Source: Actinomycetota bacterium (GTDB taxonomy: Bacteria; Actinomycetota; Geothermincolia; Geothermincolales; RBG-13-55-18). Taken from it: a DNA stretch of 48,216 nt. The notes under the pieces were generated by a model that saw only the letters and a list, made by a program, of their open reading frames with translations, was not told where the DNA came from and made no database searches. The stretch lies in contig QZKE01000041.1 of the NCBI GenBank assembly GCA_003598015.1, positions 1 to 48,216 on the forward strand, given 5' to 3'. Made by a program: the position numbers and the translations under genes. This document shows positions 34,814 to 42,850 of this stretch, in pieces (the stretch's first letter is position 1; every line of letters begins with the position of its first letter).

Positions 34814-36017
34814 AACGGGAAACCATGTAGCGGCCTGGGGAGCGCGCCTGGCGCGGGCGGAGGTCGTATCCGCTTACCCCATAACCCCCCAGACCCAGGT
34901 AATCGAGGAGATCTCCCGCTTCATAGACGAGGGAGAGATGGACTGCGAATATATCCCGGTGGAGAGCGAACACAGCGCCATGGCGGCCATGATAGGCTCC
35001 GCGGCCATGGGGGTGCGTTCCTTCTCGGCGACGTCCGCACACGGACTCCTGTACATGCACGAGCTGCTGCACTGGGCGGCGGGGATCCGCCTTCCCATGG
35101 TCATGGTCAACGTCAACCGCGCCCTGGGTCCGGGGTGGAACATCTGGTGCGACCACCAGGACACCATAGCGGCGCGCGACACCGGATGGGTCCAGCTCTA
35201 CTGCGCATCCCATCAGGAGATCCTGGACACCACCATCCAGGCTTATCGCATCACGGAAGACCCCAAGGTCATCCTGCCCGTGATGGTCTGCTACGACGCT
35301 ATCTTCCTGTCCCACAATTACATGCAGGTGGAGATCCCGGACCAGGAGGTGGTGGACCGCTTCCTGCCCCCCTTCCGCTCGCTGTGGAAGTTGGACCTGG
35401 ATTACCCGCTCACCCACGGATCGGTCATCTACCCTGACGATTACGAGGAAGTGCGCTATTCCATGTTCCAGGGCCTGGACAACGCACGCGGAGCGATCAA
35501 GGCTGCCGCCGAGGAATATCGGGACGTGGTGGGGAATTACCATGGCGAAATGGTGGAGACTTACCGCATGGAGGACGCGGAATCGGCAGTGGTCGCCATG
35601 GGCAGCATAGCTTCGGAGGCGAAGGTTGCGGTGGACCGCTTGCGCGACGCCGGATACCCGTGCGGGCTGGTACGTGTACGTTCATACCGTCCCTTCCCCA
35701 TCGAGGAGATCAGGTCGTTGCTGGCGCCCCTGCGCGCGGTGATGGTCATCGACCGCGGCGTGTCTTTTGGCATGGAAGGCCCCCTTTTCTCGGAAGTTAA
35801 AGCGGTCATCTACGGCCGCAGCGACGCCAAGGTGTACGATATAGTCACCGGCCTGGGAGGCCGCGACGTCACCTACGAGCTCATCTGCGAGAACACGGAG
35901 GCCGCCTTGAAGGGCAAGCTCGCGCAGGAGACGAGGTGGCCGGCGGTGCGCTTGAACGAGCATCATCGAGTGTCCAAGCAAGGACTCGAGGGATACTGGA
36001 AAAAGGAGGGAGTGTGA
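34800..36017 (+). CDS. Pyruvate/2-oxoacid:ferredoxin oxidoreductase, alpha subunit
   Basis: 405 aa. Carries the pyrimidine-binding part of the thiamine pyrophosphate site and the transketolase C-terminal domain. Landmarks: VVSAYPITPQTQVIEEIS, EYIPVESEHSAMAAMIGSAA, RSFSATSAHGLLYMHELLHW, NRALGPGWNIWCDHQDT, and near the C-terminus AVVAMGSIASEAKVAVDRLR and VIDRGVSFGMEGPLFSEVKA. The pattern fits pyruvate rather than branched-chain oxidoreductases, but substrate choice is an inference. Its stop codon overlaps the beta start (TGATG-type overlap at 36015-36019). Confidence 0.93.
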   Translation: MRLVETGNHVAAWGARLARAEVVSAYPITPQTQVIEEISRFIDEGEMDCEYIPVESEHSAMAAMIGSAAMGVRSFSATSAHGLLYMHELLHWAAGIRLPMVMVNVNRALGPGWNIWCDHQDTIAARDTGWVQLYCASHQEILDTTIQAYRITEDPKVILPVMVCYDAIFLSHNYMQVEIPDQEVVDRFLPPFRSLWKLDLDYPLTHGSVIYPDDYEEVRYSMFQGLDNARGAIKAAAEEYRDVVGNYHGEMVETYRMEDAESAVVAMGSIASEAKVAVDRLRDAGYPCGLVRVRSYRPFPIEEIRSLLAPLRAVMVIDRGVSFGMEGPLFSEVKAVIYGRSDAKVYDIVTGLGGRDVTYELICENTEAALKGKLAQETRWPAVRLNEHHRVSKQGLEGYWKKEGV

Positions 36018-36979
36018 TGAGGCTGCGCGACTTCCCCGAAGACGAGGTTTTCCTGCAGGGGAGCGCCGCTTGCCAGGGCTGCCCCGGGAGTGCCGCCATA
36101 CGCGTCGCCTTCAAAGCCCTGGGCCGTAATACCATCCTGGCGGTGATCGCCTCCTGCACCTCGGTTTTCCAGAGCCCTTTCCCGCTGTCGGCATTGGACG
36201 TCCCCACCTTAAACATGGCCTTCGCCACCGGGGGCGCAGTGGCTTCGGGCATCACCGCCGCGGCGGATCGGCTCGTTGCGCGAGGTGATTTCGAGGAAAA
36301 GCCGACCATCCTAGCGTGGGCGGGGGACGGCGGCACCTACGACATCGGCATCCAGGCCCTCTCGGGGGCGGCGGAACGCAATACCGATTTTATCTACGTC
36401 TGCTATAACAACGAGGCCTACTCCAATACCGGGACGCAGCGCAGCGGCGCGACTCCTTATGCCGCCTGGACCACCAACACCACCAAGGGAAAAGAGGAGT
36501 GGCGCAAGGATATCGCCCAGATCATGATAGCCCACGGCGTGCCCTATGTGGCCACCGCCTCCTTGGCCTACCCCACGGATATGTACCGCAAGTTCGCGAA
36601 GGCCAAAGAGATAAAGGGCACGCGCTATATCGAGATACAGGCGCCTTGTCCACCGGGGTGGAAGTTCCCCTCTAGCCACACCATCAAGGTGGCCCGCCTG
36701 GCGGTGCAGAGCGGCATGTGGATGCTCTTCGAGCACGAGGGCGGCAAGACCACCTACAGCGCGGGGACGCAGCGCATCATACAGGGCCAGTCGAAGCTGG
36801 TGCCGGTGGAGGATTACCTGCAGGCTCAGGGCAGGTTCCGCCATCTCTTCTATCCGGAAAAGGACGAGGTGAGGATAGCGGAGATCCAGGGTCGCATCAG
36901 CCACATCTTCGAGACCCTGCAGTTCACACACAAGATGAAGGAACACATCATGGATATCGAGCTGGCCCCACCCCGCTAA
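36017..36979 (+). CDS. Pyruvate/2-oxoacid:ferredoxin oxidoreductase, beta subunit
   Basis: 320 aa from ATG 36017, which overlaps the alpha stop codon and has AAGGAGGG upstream. It holds the pyrophosphate-binding half of the cofactor site and one [4Fe-4S] cluster. CQGCPGSAA gives two cluster cysteines, with further cysteines at IASCTSVF and QAPCPPGW. The metal motif is WAGDGGTYDIGIQAL, followed by CYNNEAYSNTGTQRSGATP, which closely resembles pyruvate oxidoreductase beta subunits of thermophilic anaerobes. With acetyl-CoA as product this enzyme would feed ferredoxin-linked metabolism. A long-armed palindrome begins one base after its stop codon. Confidence 0.93.
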   Translation: MRLRDFPEDEVFLQGSAACQGCPGSAAIRVAFKALGRNTILAVIASCTSVFQSPFPLSALDVPTLNMAFATGGAVASGITAAADRLVARGDFEEKPTILAWAGDGGTYDIGIQALSGAAERNTDFIYVCYNNEAYSNTGTQRSGATPYAAWTTNTTKGKEEWRKDIAQIMIAHGVPYVATASLAYPTDMYRKFAKAKEIKGTRYIEIQAPCPPGWKFPSSHTIKVARLAVQSGMWMLFEHEGGKTTYSAGTQRIIQGQSKLVPVEDYLQAQGRFRHLFYPEKDEVRIAEIQGRISHIFETLQFTHKMKEHIMDIELAPPR

Positions 36980-36980
36980 T

Positions 36981-37104
36981 GGGGTCAGGTCTTGTTTTTT
37001 GCATACCCGGGTATCTTCAAGGCACCTCCATAGGAAACGCCTGTTCCGACAGCTGTTTTCGGGGGCCCACTATCTCCAGGATGCAAAAAACAAGACCTGA
37101 CCCC
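36981..37104. repeat. Long-armed palindrome, GGGGTCAGGTC family, copy 2
   Basis: The left arm starts GGGGTCAGGTCTTGTTTTTT at 36981 and extends through GCAT; its perfect complement ends at 37104 with GACCTGACCCC, a stem of 24 bp. Compared with copy 1 (5794-5921), three adjacent arm positions differ (TCA against GTT) and the opposite arm differs to match, so pairing is kept. The centre is unrelated except for a conserved GGGTATC next to the left arm. It lies between the porB-like stop and the tRNA-Thr promoter. Confidence 0.85.
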
Positions 37105-37105
37105 T

Positions 37106-37124
37106 TAACGTTTCACGTTATAAT
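37106..37124 (+). promoter_or_regulatory. Probable -10 box of tRNA-Thr with overlapping small palindrome
   Basis: TATAAT lies at 37119-37124, 21 bp upstream of the mature tRNA. A perfect palindrome TAACGT-TTC-ACGTTA spans 37106-37120 and overlaps the -10 box. No good -35 box is seen; the end of the palindrome element (CTGACC, 37098-37103) would lie at 15-bp spacing. Confidence 0.5.
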
Positions 37125-37144
37125 GCAGTATTGTTGAAAAGGAT

Positions 37145-37220
37145 GCCGACGTAGCTCAGCAGGTAGAGCAGCTCACTCGTAATGAGCAGGTCAGCGGTTC
37201 GAGTCCGCTCGTCGGCTCCA
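37145..37220 (+). tRNA. tRNA-Thr (anticodon CGT)
   Basis: A full cloverleaf can be drawn: acceptor stem GCCGACG/CGTCGGC, D arm GCTC...GAGC, anticodon arm GCTCA/TGAGC with loop CTCGTAA (anticodon CGT, reads ACG), and T arm AGCGG/CCGCT with loop TTCGAGT. The 3' CCA is encoded (37218-37220). A T6 run follows at once and may end transcription. Confidence 0.97.
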
Positions 37221-37312
37221 TTTTTTACTCTTCATAATGAATGCGAAATGGGACTGACGCATACGAGCATGATCGAGCCTTGCTTCCCGCCACGGTAAGC
37301 GGCTGCAGGCAA

Positions 37313-37840
37313 TCATGGGGCTTCGCAGCGAGTAGTCGCGGTATTGTCTGCGAGTAATACCTTGTGGGTAAACCCGACGAATACGGGCAGAACCAGTGTA
37401 CCGAGGGCGACGGCACCCAGCGCGGTAGGTGTATCCAACCACCCTTCCTGCCCGGCCTTCCAGAAGAGCAAGGCCGCCAGGGGCGGATTGAACAGGCACG
37501 CGGTCACCAATCCCGGCGAGTACGTTCCGGTCCTCAGGGTTGGCAGGGCGTGGAAGAGGGTGTTCTGAAGGTATGCCACGCCGGAGCCCAGGGCCATCAT
37601 GCGCAGGAAGCGTTTTTCGGGGCGATGGCTCAGCTGCGCGGTCGCCGCAACGCCGAAGGAGAACATGAGCGCGTTTTCGGTGCGGAACTTCTTCTGCGTA
37701 TAACTGCCGCTCACTTTCCATCCCTGGGAATTGATCCATGCCACGAAACGTGGGGCTTCCTCCGCGTAGTGTGCGGCGTAATTGGCTATGGACAGCCAGG
37801 CCAACGCGGGGAAGCCCGCCTTACGTATCCGCTCGATCAT
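37313..37840 (-). CDS. HXXEE-motif membrane protein
   Basis: 175 aa. ATG 37840 has GGGGG 6 bases upstream. The protein is mostly hydrophobic, with about five membrane segments (for example PALAWLSIANYAAHYAEEA, NALMFSFGVAATAQL, VTACLFNPPLAALLFW, LGAVALGTLVLPVFVGF). The defining motif HYAEE (H-x-x-E-E) lies in the first segment, and N-T-L-F-H-A-L in the fourth is the second conserved site of the family. The conserved His and Glu look like metal ligands or catalytic residues, but the function is unknown. The 3' end is 92 bp from the tRNA, facing it. Confidence 0.75.
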   Translation of the reverse strand: MIERIRKAGFPALAWLSIANYAAHYAEEAPRFVAWINSQGWKVSGSYTQKKFRTENALMFSFGVAATAQLSHRPEKRFLRMMALGSGVAYLQNTLFHALPTLRTGTYSPGLVTACLFNPPLAALLFWKAGQEGWLDTPTALGAVALGTLVLPVFVGFTHKVLLADNTATTRCEAP

Positions 37841-37995
37841 TTCAACCCCCTTATAATCTCCGCATGATCGCCTCCGCGGCCCTCCGCGAGATCATGCCCA
37901 CCCTGGCCTTCCTCATATTGAGCGCCAGTCCCCTTCCGGTTCCGGCTGGACCGGACAGAGTCAAAGGGCGGTTCCGCCCCATCGATCCCCCCCGG

Positions 37996-38208
37996 TCAGT
38001 CCTTGTCGACCCACTCGTTCTTCCAGTAGAAAAACCTGCCGAACCAGTGCCGCGTCACTACGGGGAACTTGGGTCCCCCGGGGACACGGATGCGCCTTCG
38101 TCCCCAGCCCCTCCGCACCCGTTTCGATTCCAGGATCCTAATGCAGAGGTATGCAACCAGTACGGCGGTGGCGATGCATGCCGCAATGGTGAAAACGGTC
38201 CAGAACAT
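37996..38208 (-). CDS. Small single-pass membrane protein (70 aa), hypothetical
   Basis: The start at ATG 38208 is preferred because GGAGAGG lies 6 bases upstream and the protein then begins directly with a membrane helix (MFWTVFTIAACIATAVLVAY). ATG 38247 has no usable ribosome binding site. The rest is basic and aromatic (ESKRVRRGWGRRRIRVPGG, then HWFGRFFYWKNEW), as expected for a cytoplasmic tail next to the membrane. I do not recognise a family. It lies on the same strand as the HXXEE gene, 155 bp upstream of that gene's start. Confidence 0.55.
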   Translation of the reverse strand: MFWTVFTIAACIATAVLVAYLCIRILESKRVRRGWGRRRIRVPGGPKFPVVTRHWFGRFFYWKNEWVDKD

Positions 38209-38434
38209 AACGGCCCTCTCCATCCACAGCCCGTAGAGACACCACATCTTCGATAATTCTACCTTACCTCCAGGCTCGAAGCATGGTTCTTTCCAGGTAC
38301 CTAAGGGTGGCCGTTATTCCGGGCGGAGGCCGCCCCATCCGTGCCGCTATTGTATTTCCGTCAGAGGCCCGTGATAGCATCGTAGTGTTCGTATGGACAT
38401 GGTCCGGCGTTGCGTGGAGGAGAGGTGATGTGAC

Positions 38435-38779
38435 ATGGTCGATAAGGATATGGCGGCTGCGTGCGGACTCTACTGCGGTTCCTGCGAGTACCTGGGGGAG
38501 AGATGCTCCGGTTGCGGGCATATCCAGGGGAAGCCCTTCTGGACCGCCGAGTTCGGAGTGGAGGCATGCCCCCTGTATGCCTGCTGCGTCAGCGGAAGGA
38601 ACCTGGAGCATTGCGGGCTCTGTGACGATCTGCCGTGCGAGCTTTTCCTGGAGTTCCACGACCCCGCCCTGAGCCCGGAGGAAGCGGAGGCCTCGGTGCG
38701 CGAGCGGCAGGAACAGCTGCACAAGCGCAGGGAGATGGGGACGGAGGAGTGGGTCGCAGAGCATGATCGCGATGGCTAG
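38435..38779 (+). CDS. DUF3795 cysteine-rich protein
   Basis: 114 aa. The cysteine pattern is that of DUF3795: AACGLYCGSCEYLGERCSGC, then CPLYACCVSGRNLEHCGLCD and LPCELFLEFHDP. The cysteines probably bind zinc or an iron-sulfur cluster; the function is not known. The family is common in anaerobes. A GGAGAGGTG lies upstream of ATG 38435. It is followed after 20 bp by a methyltransferase gene on the same strand, and the aldo/keto reductase comes next, so they may form an operon. Confidence 0.85.
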   Translation: MVDKDMAAACGLYCGSCEYLGERCSGCGHIQGKPFWTAEFGVEACPLYACCVSGRNLEHCGLCDDLPCELFLEFHDPALSPEEAEASVRERQEQLHKRREMGTEEWVAEHDRDG

Positions 38780-38799
38780 GCAGAAGGCCTCCTGGCGAG

Positions 38800-39534
38800 G
38801 TGATGGCTATCACTGACGTTCCACGCGCAAAGACCGGCAAGAGGAATATTCCGAGGGCGCTGGCCGCTTCGCGCCTGTTCTGGGACCGCGTGATGGGGCC
38901 CGGCTACAATAAGCGGGTCTTGAGGATCGGGCGGGAGTTCTACGGGGCTTTCGTCGCCATGCTCGTCGAGGGAGGCGACATTCCGCCGGCGGCGAGGATC
39001 CTCGATGTCGGCTCGGGGCCGGGACTGGTGACGCTGCTGCTGGCGGAGGCGTACCCGCTTGCGCAGGTTACCGGCATCGACCATTCCCCGCGGCAGGTGA
39101 GGGCCGCGAACCGCATGCTGTCCCGCGAACCCATCTCCAACTGTGGATTCGAAGTGGGTAACGCCGTCGATCTCCCCTACGCCGAGGGGTCCTTCGACGT
39201 CGTGGTCAGCACCTTCTCGCTCAGTTGCTGGCCGCAGATAACCAGGGGACTGGAGGAGATACGCCGCGTGCTCGTACCTGATGGAAGCGCCTTCATCGTG
39301 GATGCCGACAGCGGTTCTACACAGGAGGAGATACGGCGCTTCACGACGACCTACGCCGCGGCTGGTTCGTGCCGGCGTCTGCAGGAGTGGTTTACGAGGC
39401 GGTTTGTTTTCGGTCCCGCGGTAGCCATCGATGGCGATACGGGGGAAGCGATGGCCGCAGCCGCCGGCTTCGGCCGGGTTGTGATGGAGAAAAGACGCGG
39501 CCTGCCCTTCTTCCGCCTCATACTGCGCAAGTGA
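38800..39534 (+). CDS. Class I SAM-dependent methyltransferase
   Basis: 244 aa. The Rossmann core starts at ILDVGSGPGLVTLLLAE (SAM motif I), followed by VTGIDHSPRQVRAANRM (acidic residue binding the ribose), CGFEVGNAVDLPYAEGSFD and VVVSTFSLSCWPQITRGLEE (motifs of the UbiE/Methyltransf_11 group), then RRVLVPDGSAFIVDADS. The substrate cannot be assigned. The N-terminal helix (LFWDRVMGPGYNKRVLRIG) is a common lead-in for small-molecule methyltransferases. It sits between a DUF3795 gene and a ferredoxin-tailed aldo/keto reductase. Confidence 0.85.
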   Translation: MMAITDVPRAKTGKRNIPRALAASRLFWDRVMGPGYNKRVLRIGREFYGAFVAMLVEGGDIPPAARILDVGSGPGLVTLLLAEAYPLAQVTGIDHSPRQVRAANRMLSREPISNCGFEVGNAVDLPYAEGSFDVVVSTFSLSCWPQITRGLEEIRRVLVPDGSAFIVDADSGSTQEEIRRFTTTYAAAGSCRRLQEWFTRRFVFGPAVAIDGDTGEAMAAAAGFGRVVMEKRRGLPFFRLILRK

Positions 39535-39585
39535 TGGCTTTGGGTAGGGGAGAGACCGGCAGCAGATAGGGAGGCTGTAAAGGAC

Positions 39586-40758
39586 ATGAAGTATCGCAGG
39601 TTTGGAAAGAGCGGCTGGGAGGCATCTATCCTGGGTTTCGGGTGCATGCGCCTCCCGACGAGCGACGGCATGCCCATAAGCGAGCATATCGTCGAGGACG
39701 AGGCGATCGAGATGATCCGCTACGGCGTGGACCGGGGCATCAACTACATCGATACCGCATATACCTATCATGACGGCAGGAGCGAGGTGGTGCTGGGCCG
39801 GGCCTTGCGGGACGGGTATCGAGAGAAGGTGCGCATAGCCACCAAGTCCCCGGTGTGGATGGTGGAGAAAGCGGATGATTTCGACCGTTTCCTCGACGAG
39901 CAACTGGAGAGGCTGCAGGCCGGGCCCATCGATTACTACCTCTTTCACGGCCTGAACAAGAAGAGGTGGGACGATATACGGACCCTGGGCCTGCTCGCGC
40001 GGGCGGAGGCTGCCGTGGAAGATGGAAGGATCGGCCACATAGGCTTCTCCTTCCACGACGTCTATACGTCTTTCCAGGAGATAATCGACGGCTACGACGG
40101 GTGGGCGATGTGCCTGATCCAGTATAACTACATGGATACGGAAAACCAGGCCGGGACGCGGGGGCTCGCTTATGCCGCATCCAGGGGAATGGCGGTGGTG
40201 GTGATGGAGCCGCTGCTGGGAGGCAACCTGGCGCGCCCGCCCCAGGATATCCAGGCCATCTTCGAAGCTCATGAGGTGCGGCGCTCTCCCGCGGAATGGG
40301 CGTTGCAATGGCTGTGGGACCAGCCGGACGTAGCGGTGGTGCTGAGCGGTATGAGCGACATACGACAACTCAAGCAGAACATCATCACGGCGAATACTTC
40401 GGACGCACGCTCCCTGGGCGCCAGCGAACATCGCCTCATCGCGCTGGTGCGCGGGAGATTCGAGGAAAGGGCGGCGATCCCCTGCACCAGGTGCGGCTAC
40501 TGCCTGCCGTGCCCGCAGGGGGTTGATATCCCCGTGAACTTCGGACTGTACAACGACGGCCTGATGTACGACGACCTGCTGGTCTCGCGCTTCCGCTATT
40601 TCCGTTTCTTCACGGAGACGGAACGTGCGGGCGCATGCAGCGGCTGCGGTGAATGCGAAGAGAGATGCCCGCAGGGCATCGAGATCGCCGGGCTCATGCC
40701 GGGCGTCCACGCCGTTCTGGGTGAGGGCAAACCGTACCCCGGCGGAGACGCATGCTGA
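39586..40758 (+). CDS. Aldo/keto reductase with C-terminal two-cluster ferredoxin domain
   Basis: 390 aa. An AKR barrel (about residues 1-290) with all catalytic-tetrad positions visible: Asp and Tyr in YIDTAYTYHDGRSE, Lys in VRIATKSPVW and His in YYLFHGLNKKR. The C-terminal about 90 residues carry CTRCGYCLPCPQGVDIP and CSGCGECEERCPQGIEIAGL, a dicluster arrangement as in the AKR-ferredoxin fusions of anaerobes. Such proteins may pass electrons from ferredoxin to the nicotinamide site; substrate and electron route are unknown. A GGAGG lies 13-17 bases upstream of ATG 39586. Confidence 0.92.
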   Translation: MKYRRFGKSGWEASILGFGCMRLPTSDGMPISEHIVEDEAIEMIRYGVDRGINYIDTAYTYHDGRSEVVLGRALRDGYREKVRIATKSPVWMVEKADDFDRFLDEQLERLQAGPIDYYLFHGLNKKRWDDIRTLGLLARAEAAVEDGRIGHIGFSFHDVYTSFQEIIDGYDGWAMCLIQYNYMDTENQAGTRGLAYAASRGMAVVVMEPLLGGNLARPPQDIQAIFEAHEVRRSPAEWALQWLWDQPDVAVVLSGMSDIRQLKQNIITANTSDARSLGASEHRLIALVRGRFEERAAIPCTRCGYCLPCPQGVDIPVNFGLYNDGLMYDDLLVSRFRYFRFFTETERAGACSGCGECEERCPQGIEIAGLMPGVHAVLGEGKPYPGGDAC

Positions 40759-40865
40759 CTGTTTTCTTCTCGAGTTATCGAGTAGAATATGCGAAGTTGA
40801 TTTCCGAGATATTCCATGCGTGAATTACCGGGGCATATGGGGAGAATACGCAGAGGCGAGGGCAT

Positions 40866-42638
40866 ATGAACTTCTTCGCGCAGCAGCTCTACGACTATTA
40901 CCTGGAGGGTGGCAAGCAGTTGCCGCCCGGCGTACTCGCGGTGCTGGGCAAGCCCGTGAGCGGGCTGGACGACGCGGATATCGACATCTATAACCGCTTT
41001 GTCGGGCCGTACCAGGACAAGATCAGGTCGGCCCTGCGGGACAGGTATATACAGCAGGGCAGTCCCATGCATGCCTGGTCACAGCAGGTGAACCCATATT
41101 ATCGTCCTATCGTAGAGGAACTGGCCGCCCAGATCATGGGGATGGAGAGCGCGCCGCGCTTTCCGGAGATGCTGGTGGCGAGGACGGCACATATCCAGCC
41201 CGGGACAGAGCGGAAGGGTTCGCGGCGGAGGCCGAACATGCCCCACATCTCCTACCGCCTGGTGGTTGTGGTCCTGGCGGTCGTGGCCTTGCTCGCAGGA
41301 GGTGGCTGGTTGTATTTCTCGGCTACTGCCCCGTCCCGCATGTTGAAAGGCATCAAGGGCGAGCTCGCACGCGGCGAGTACGCACTGGCGCTTCGACATA
41401 TCGAGGAGATAGGGGACAAGTACCCTGAGCGGGCACAGGCGGAGGAAGCGGAGGGCTTACGGCCGCAGGCTGCTTTGAACTATGCGCGGGAACTCCAGGA
41501 GTCGGCTTTGTACGAGGAGGCGATCCACCACTACGAGCTGGCCGAAGCCGGGGGGGGAATAAGGGGGGAAGCCGCTCGGGGCCGCGCCGACACCTACCTG
41601 GCTTGGGCTGCCGTTCTCAACGGCAACGGGGAGCACACCAAGAGCTACGAGTGTTGCGACTCCGCCCTTTTCTGCGCACCTCCGGGATACGATACCGTCC
41701 CGGTCATGGATCTACGCGCCCAGGTGCTTTTCTCGTGGGGTGAGTCGCTGCGCAACCAGGGTGATTTCTTAGGCGCCGCCGAGCGCTACGAAAAGTGTTA
41801 TCGCGAGTGGCCGGCGGGCTCGCTGGCGAACAAGGCCCTGGAGAGCTACATCGATATGACCGTGGCCGACTGTTGCGGCGCCGCGCCTCCGTCCAAGTCC
41901 CCGACCGCGGGAGGCAGCGTAAAGGTGATCCTGATCAATCCCACCGGCTACGGCTGGAAGTGTTTTTTAAGTGGGCCATCAACCATCTGCATCGACCTCG
42001 CTCCGCACGAGACGAAGACCATATATATCCTTCCGGGAATCTACAACGATGTGTGCATCATCGAGTCACTGATGATCTACTGCAGCACGACAGGGGACGA
42101 TTTCAGCCGGCCTACCGGTTCCTATTCATGGTGGGAGATCACCATACCCTTCCCCGAGGAAGTGGCGCCGCAAGGAGTGGCCTACGCGCAGATCATGGCG
42201 CGGATAGACGAGCTCGAGGCACAGTTGCCGCCCGAGATCCTGGACTGCGTGGAAGAGCTTGTATATCGGCCGATGGACAGCGGCGGCCATGCCGGAGATT
42301 CCATGGCCGAGTACAGCCCCAGTGAGAATACCATATACTTCGATGCTGCCTTCATCGCTCCCGAAGACCTGGACGGTGCGATATTCCACGAATGGGGCCA
42401 TGCGTTCTCCGATTTCAACCTGGATGCGGAGGAGAAAGCGGCATATATGGAGATGCGGGACATCAACTCCGACATCCCCTGGGATAATATGGATAACTAC
42501 TATCTTTCGGTGGAGGAAGACTTCGCCGAGGTCTTCGCGGTGGTATTCGGAAACATACCCTGGACCGACTACACGTGGTACGGCCCGGTAGCCGACGCGG
42601 AGGGACTGAAAGAACTGATCATCACAACAGCGGATTGA
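40866..42638 (+). CDS. Membrane-anchored TPR protein with C-terminal HExxH metallopeptidase-like domain
   Basis: 590 aa. The N-terminal cytoplasmic part (about 1-120) is an unrecognised, possibly helical domain (FFAQQLYDYYLEGGKQLPPG). One membrane helix follows at about 128-150 (VVVVLAVVALLAGGGWLYF). TPR-like helices occupy about 165-340 (ALRHIEEIGDKYPERAQAEE; FLGAAERYEKCYREWPAGS). Next is a small beta region with four cysteines, then a C-terminal domain with a zincin motif, HEWGHAF, His508-Glu509 and His512 (IFHEWGHAFSDFNLDAEEKA). The motif EEDFAEVFAVVFG, 45 residues later, could supply the third zinc ligand. The domain probably lies outside the cell. GAGGCGAGGG precedes ATG 40866. I do not recognise the full architecture. 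Confidence 0.7.
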   Translation: MNFFAQQLYDYYLEGGKQLPPGVLAVLGKPVSGLDDADIDIYNRFVGPYQDKIRSALRDRYIQQGSPMHAWSQQVNPYYRPIVEELAAQIMGMESAPRFPEMLVARTAHIQPGTERKGSRRRPNMPHISYRLVVVVLAVVALLAGGGWLYFSATAPSRMLKGIKGELARGEYALALRHIEEIGDKYPERAQAEEAEGLRPQAALNYARELQESALYEEAIHHYELAEAGGGIRGEAARGRADTYLAWAAVLNGNGEHTKSYECCDSALFCAPPGYDTVPVMDLRAQVLFSWGESLRNQGDFLGAAERYEKCYREWPAGSLANKALESYIDMTVADCCGAAPPSKSPTAGGSVKVILINPTGYGWKCFLSGPSTICIDLAPHETKTIYILPGIYNDVCIIESLMIYCSTTGDDFSRPTGSYSWWEITIPFPEEVAPQGVAYAQIMARIDELEAQLPPEILDCVEELVYRPMDSGGHAGDSMAEYSPSENTIYFDAAFIAPEDLDGAIFHEWGHAFSDFNLDAEEKAAYMEMRDINSDIPWDNMDNYYLSVEEDFAEVFAVVFGNIPWTDYTWYGPVADAEGLKELIITTAD

Positions 42639-42850
42639 GATAGACAAGAAGCTCGCATTGCTTCATGTATCGGCCACCCTTTCTGCTTGGGCGCCTGCTC
42701 ACGGGACCGGACAGTACCTCCCTAAAGTATACGCATGGGATGCCGACGCTCTTTTTAGATAGAAAAAGGAAAAGAAAACCAGCAGATCCGGCGCCGCCGG
42801 GAGCGCGCTGGCATGCGAAGATGGCCGTTGCCAGGGAGGGCATCAGGACG

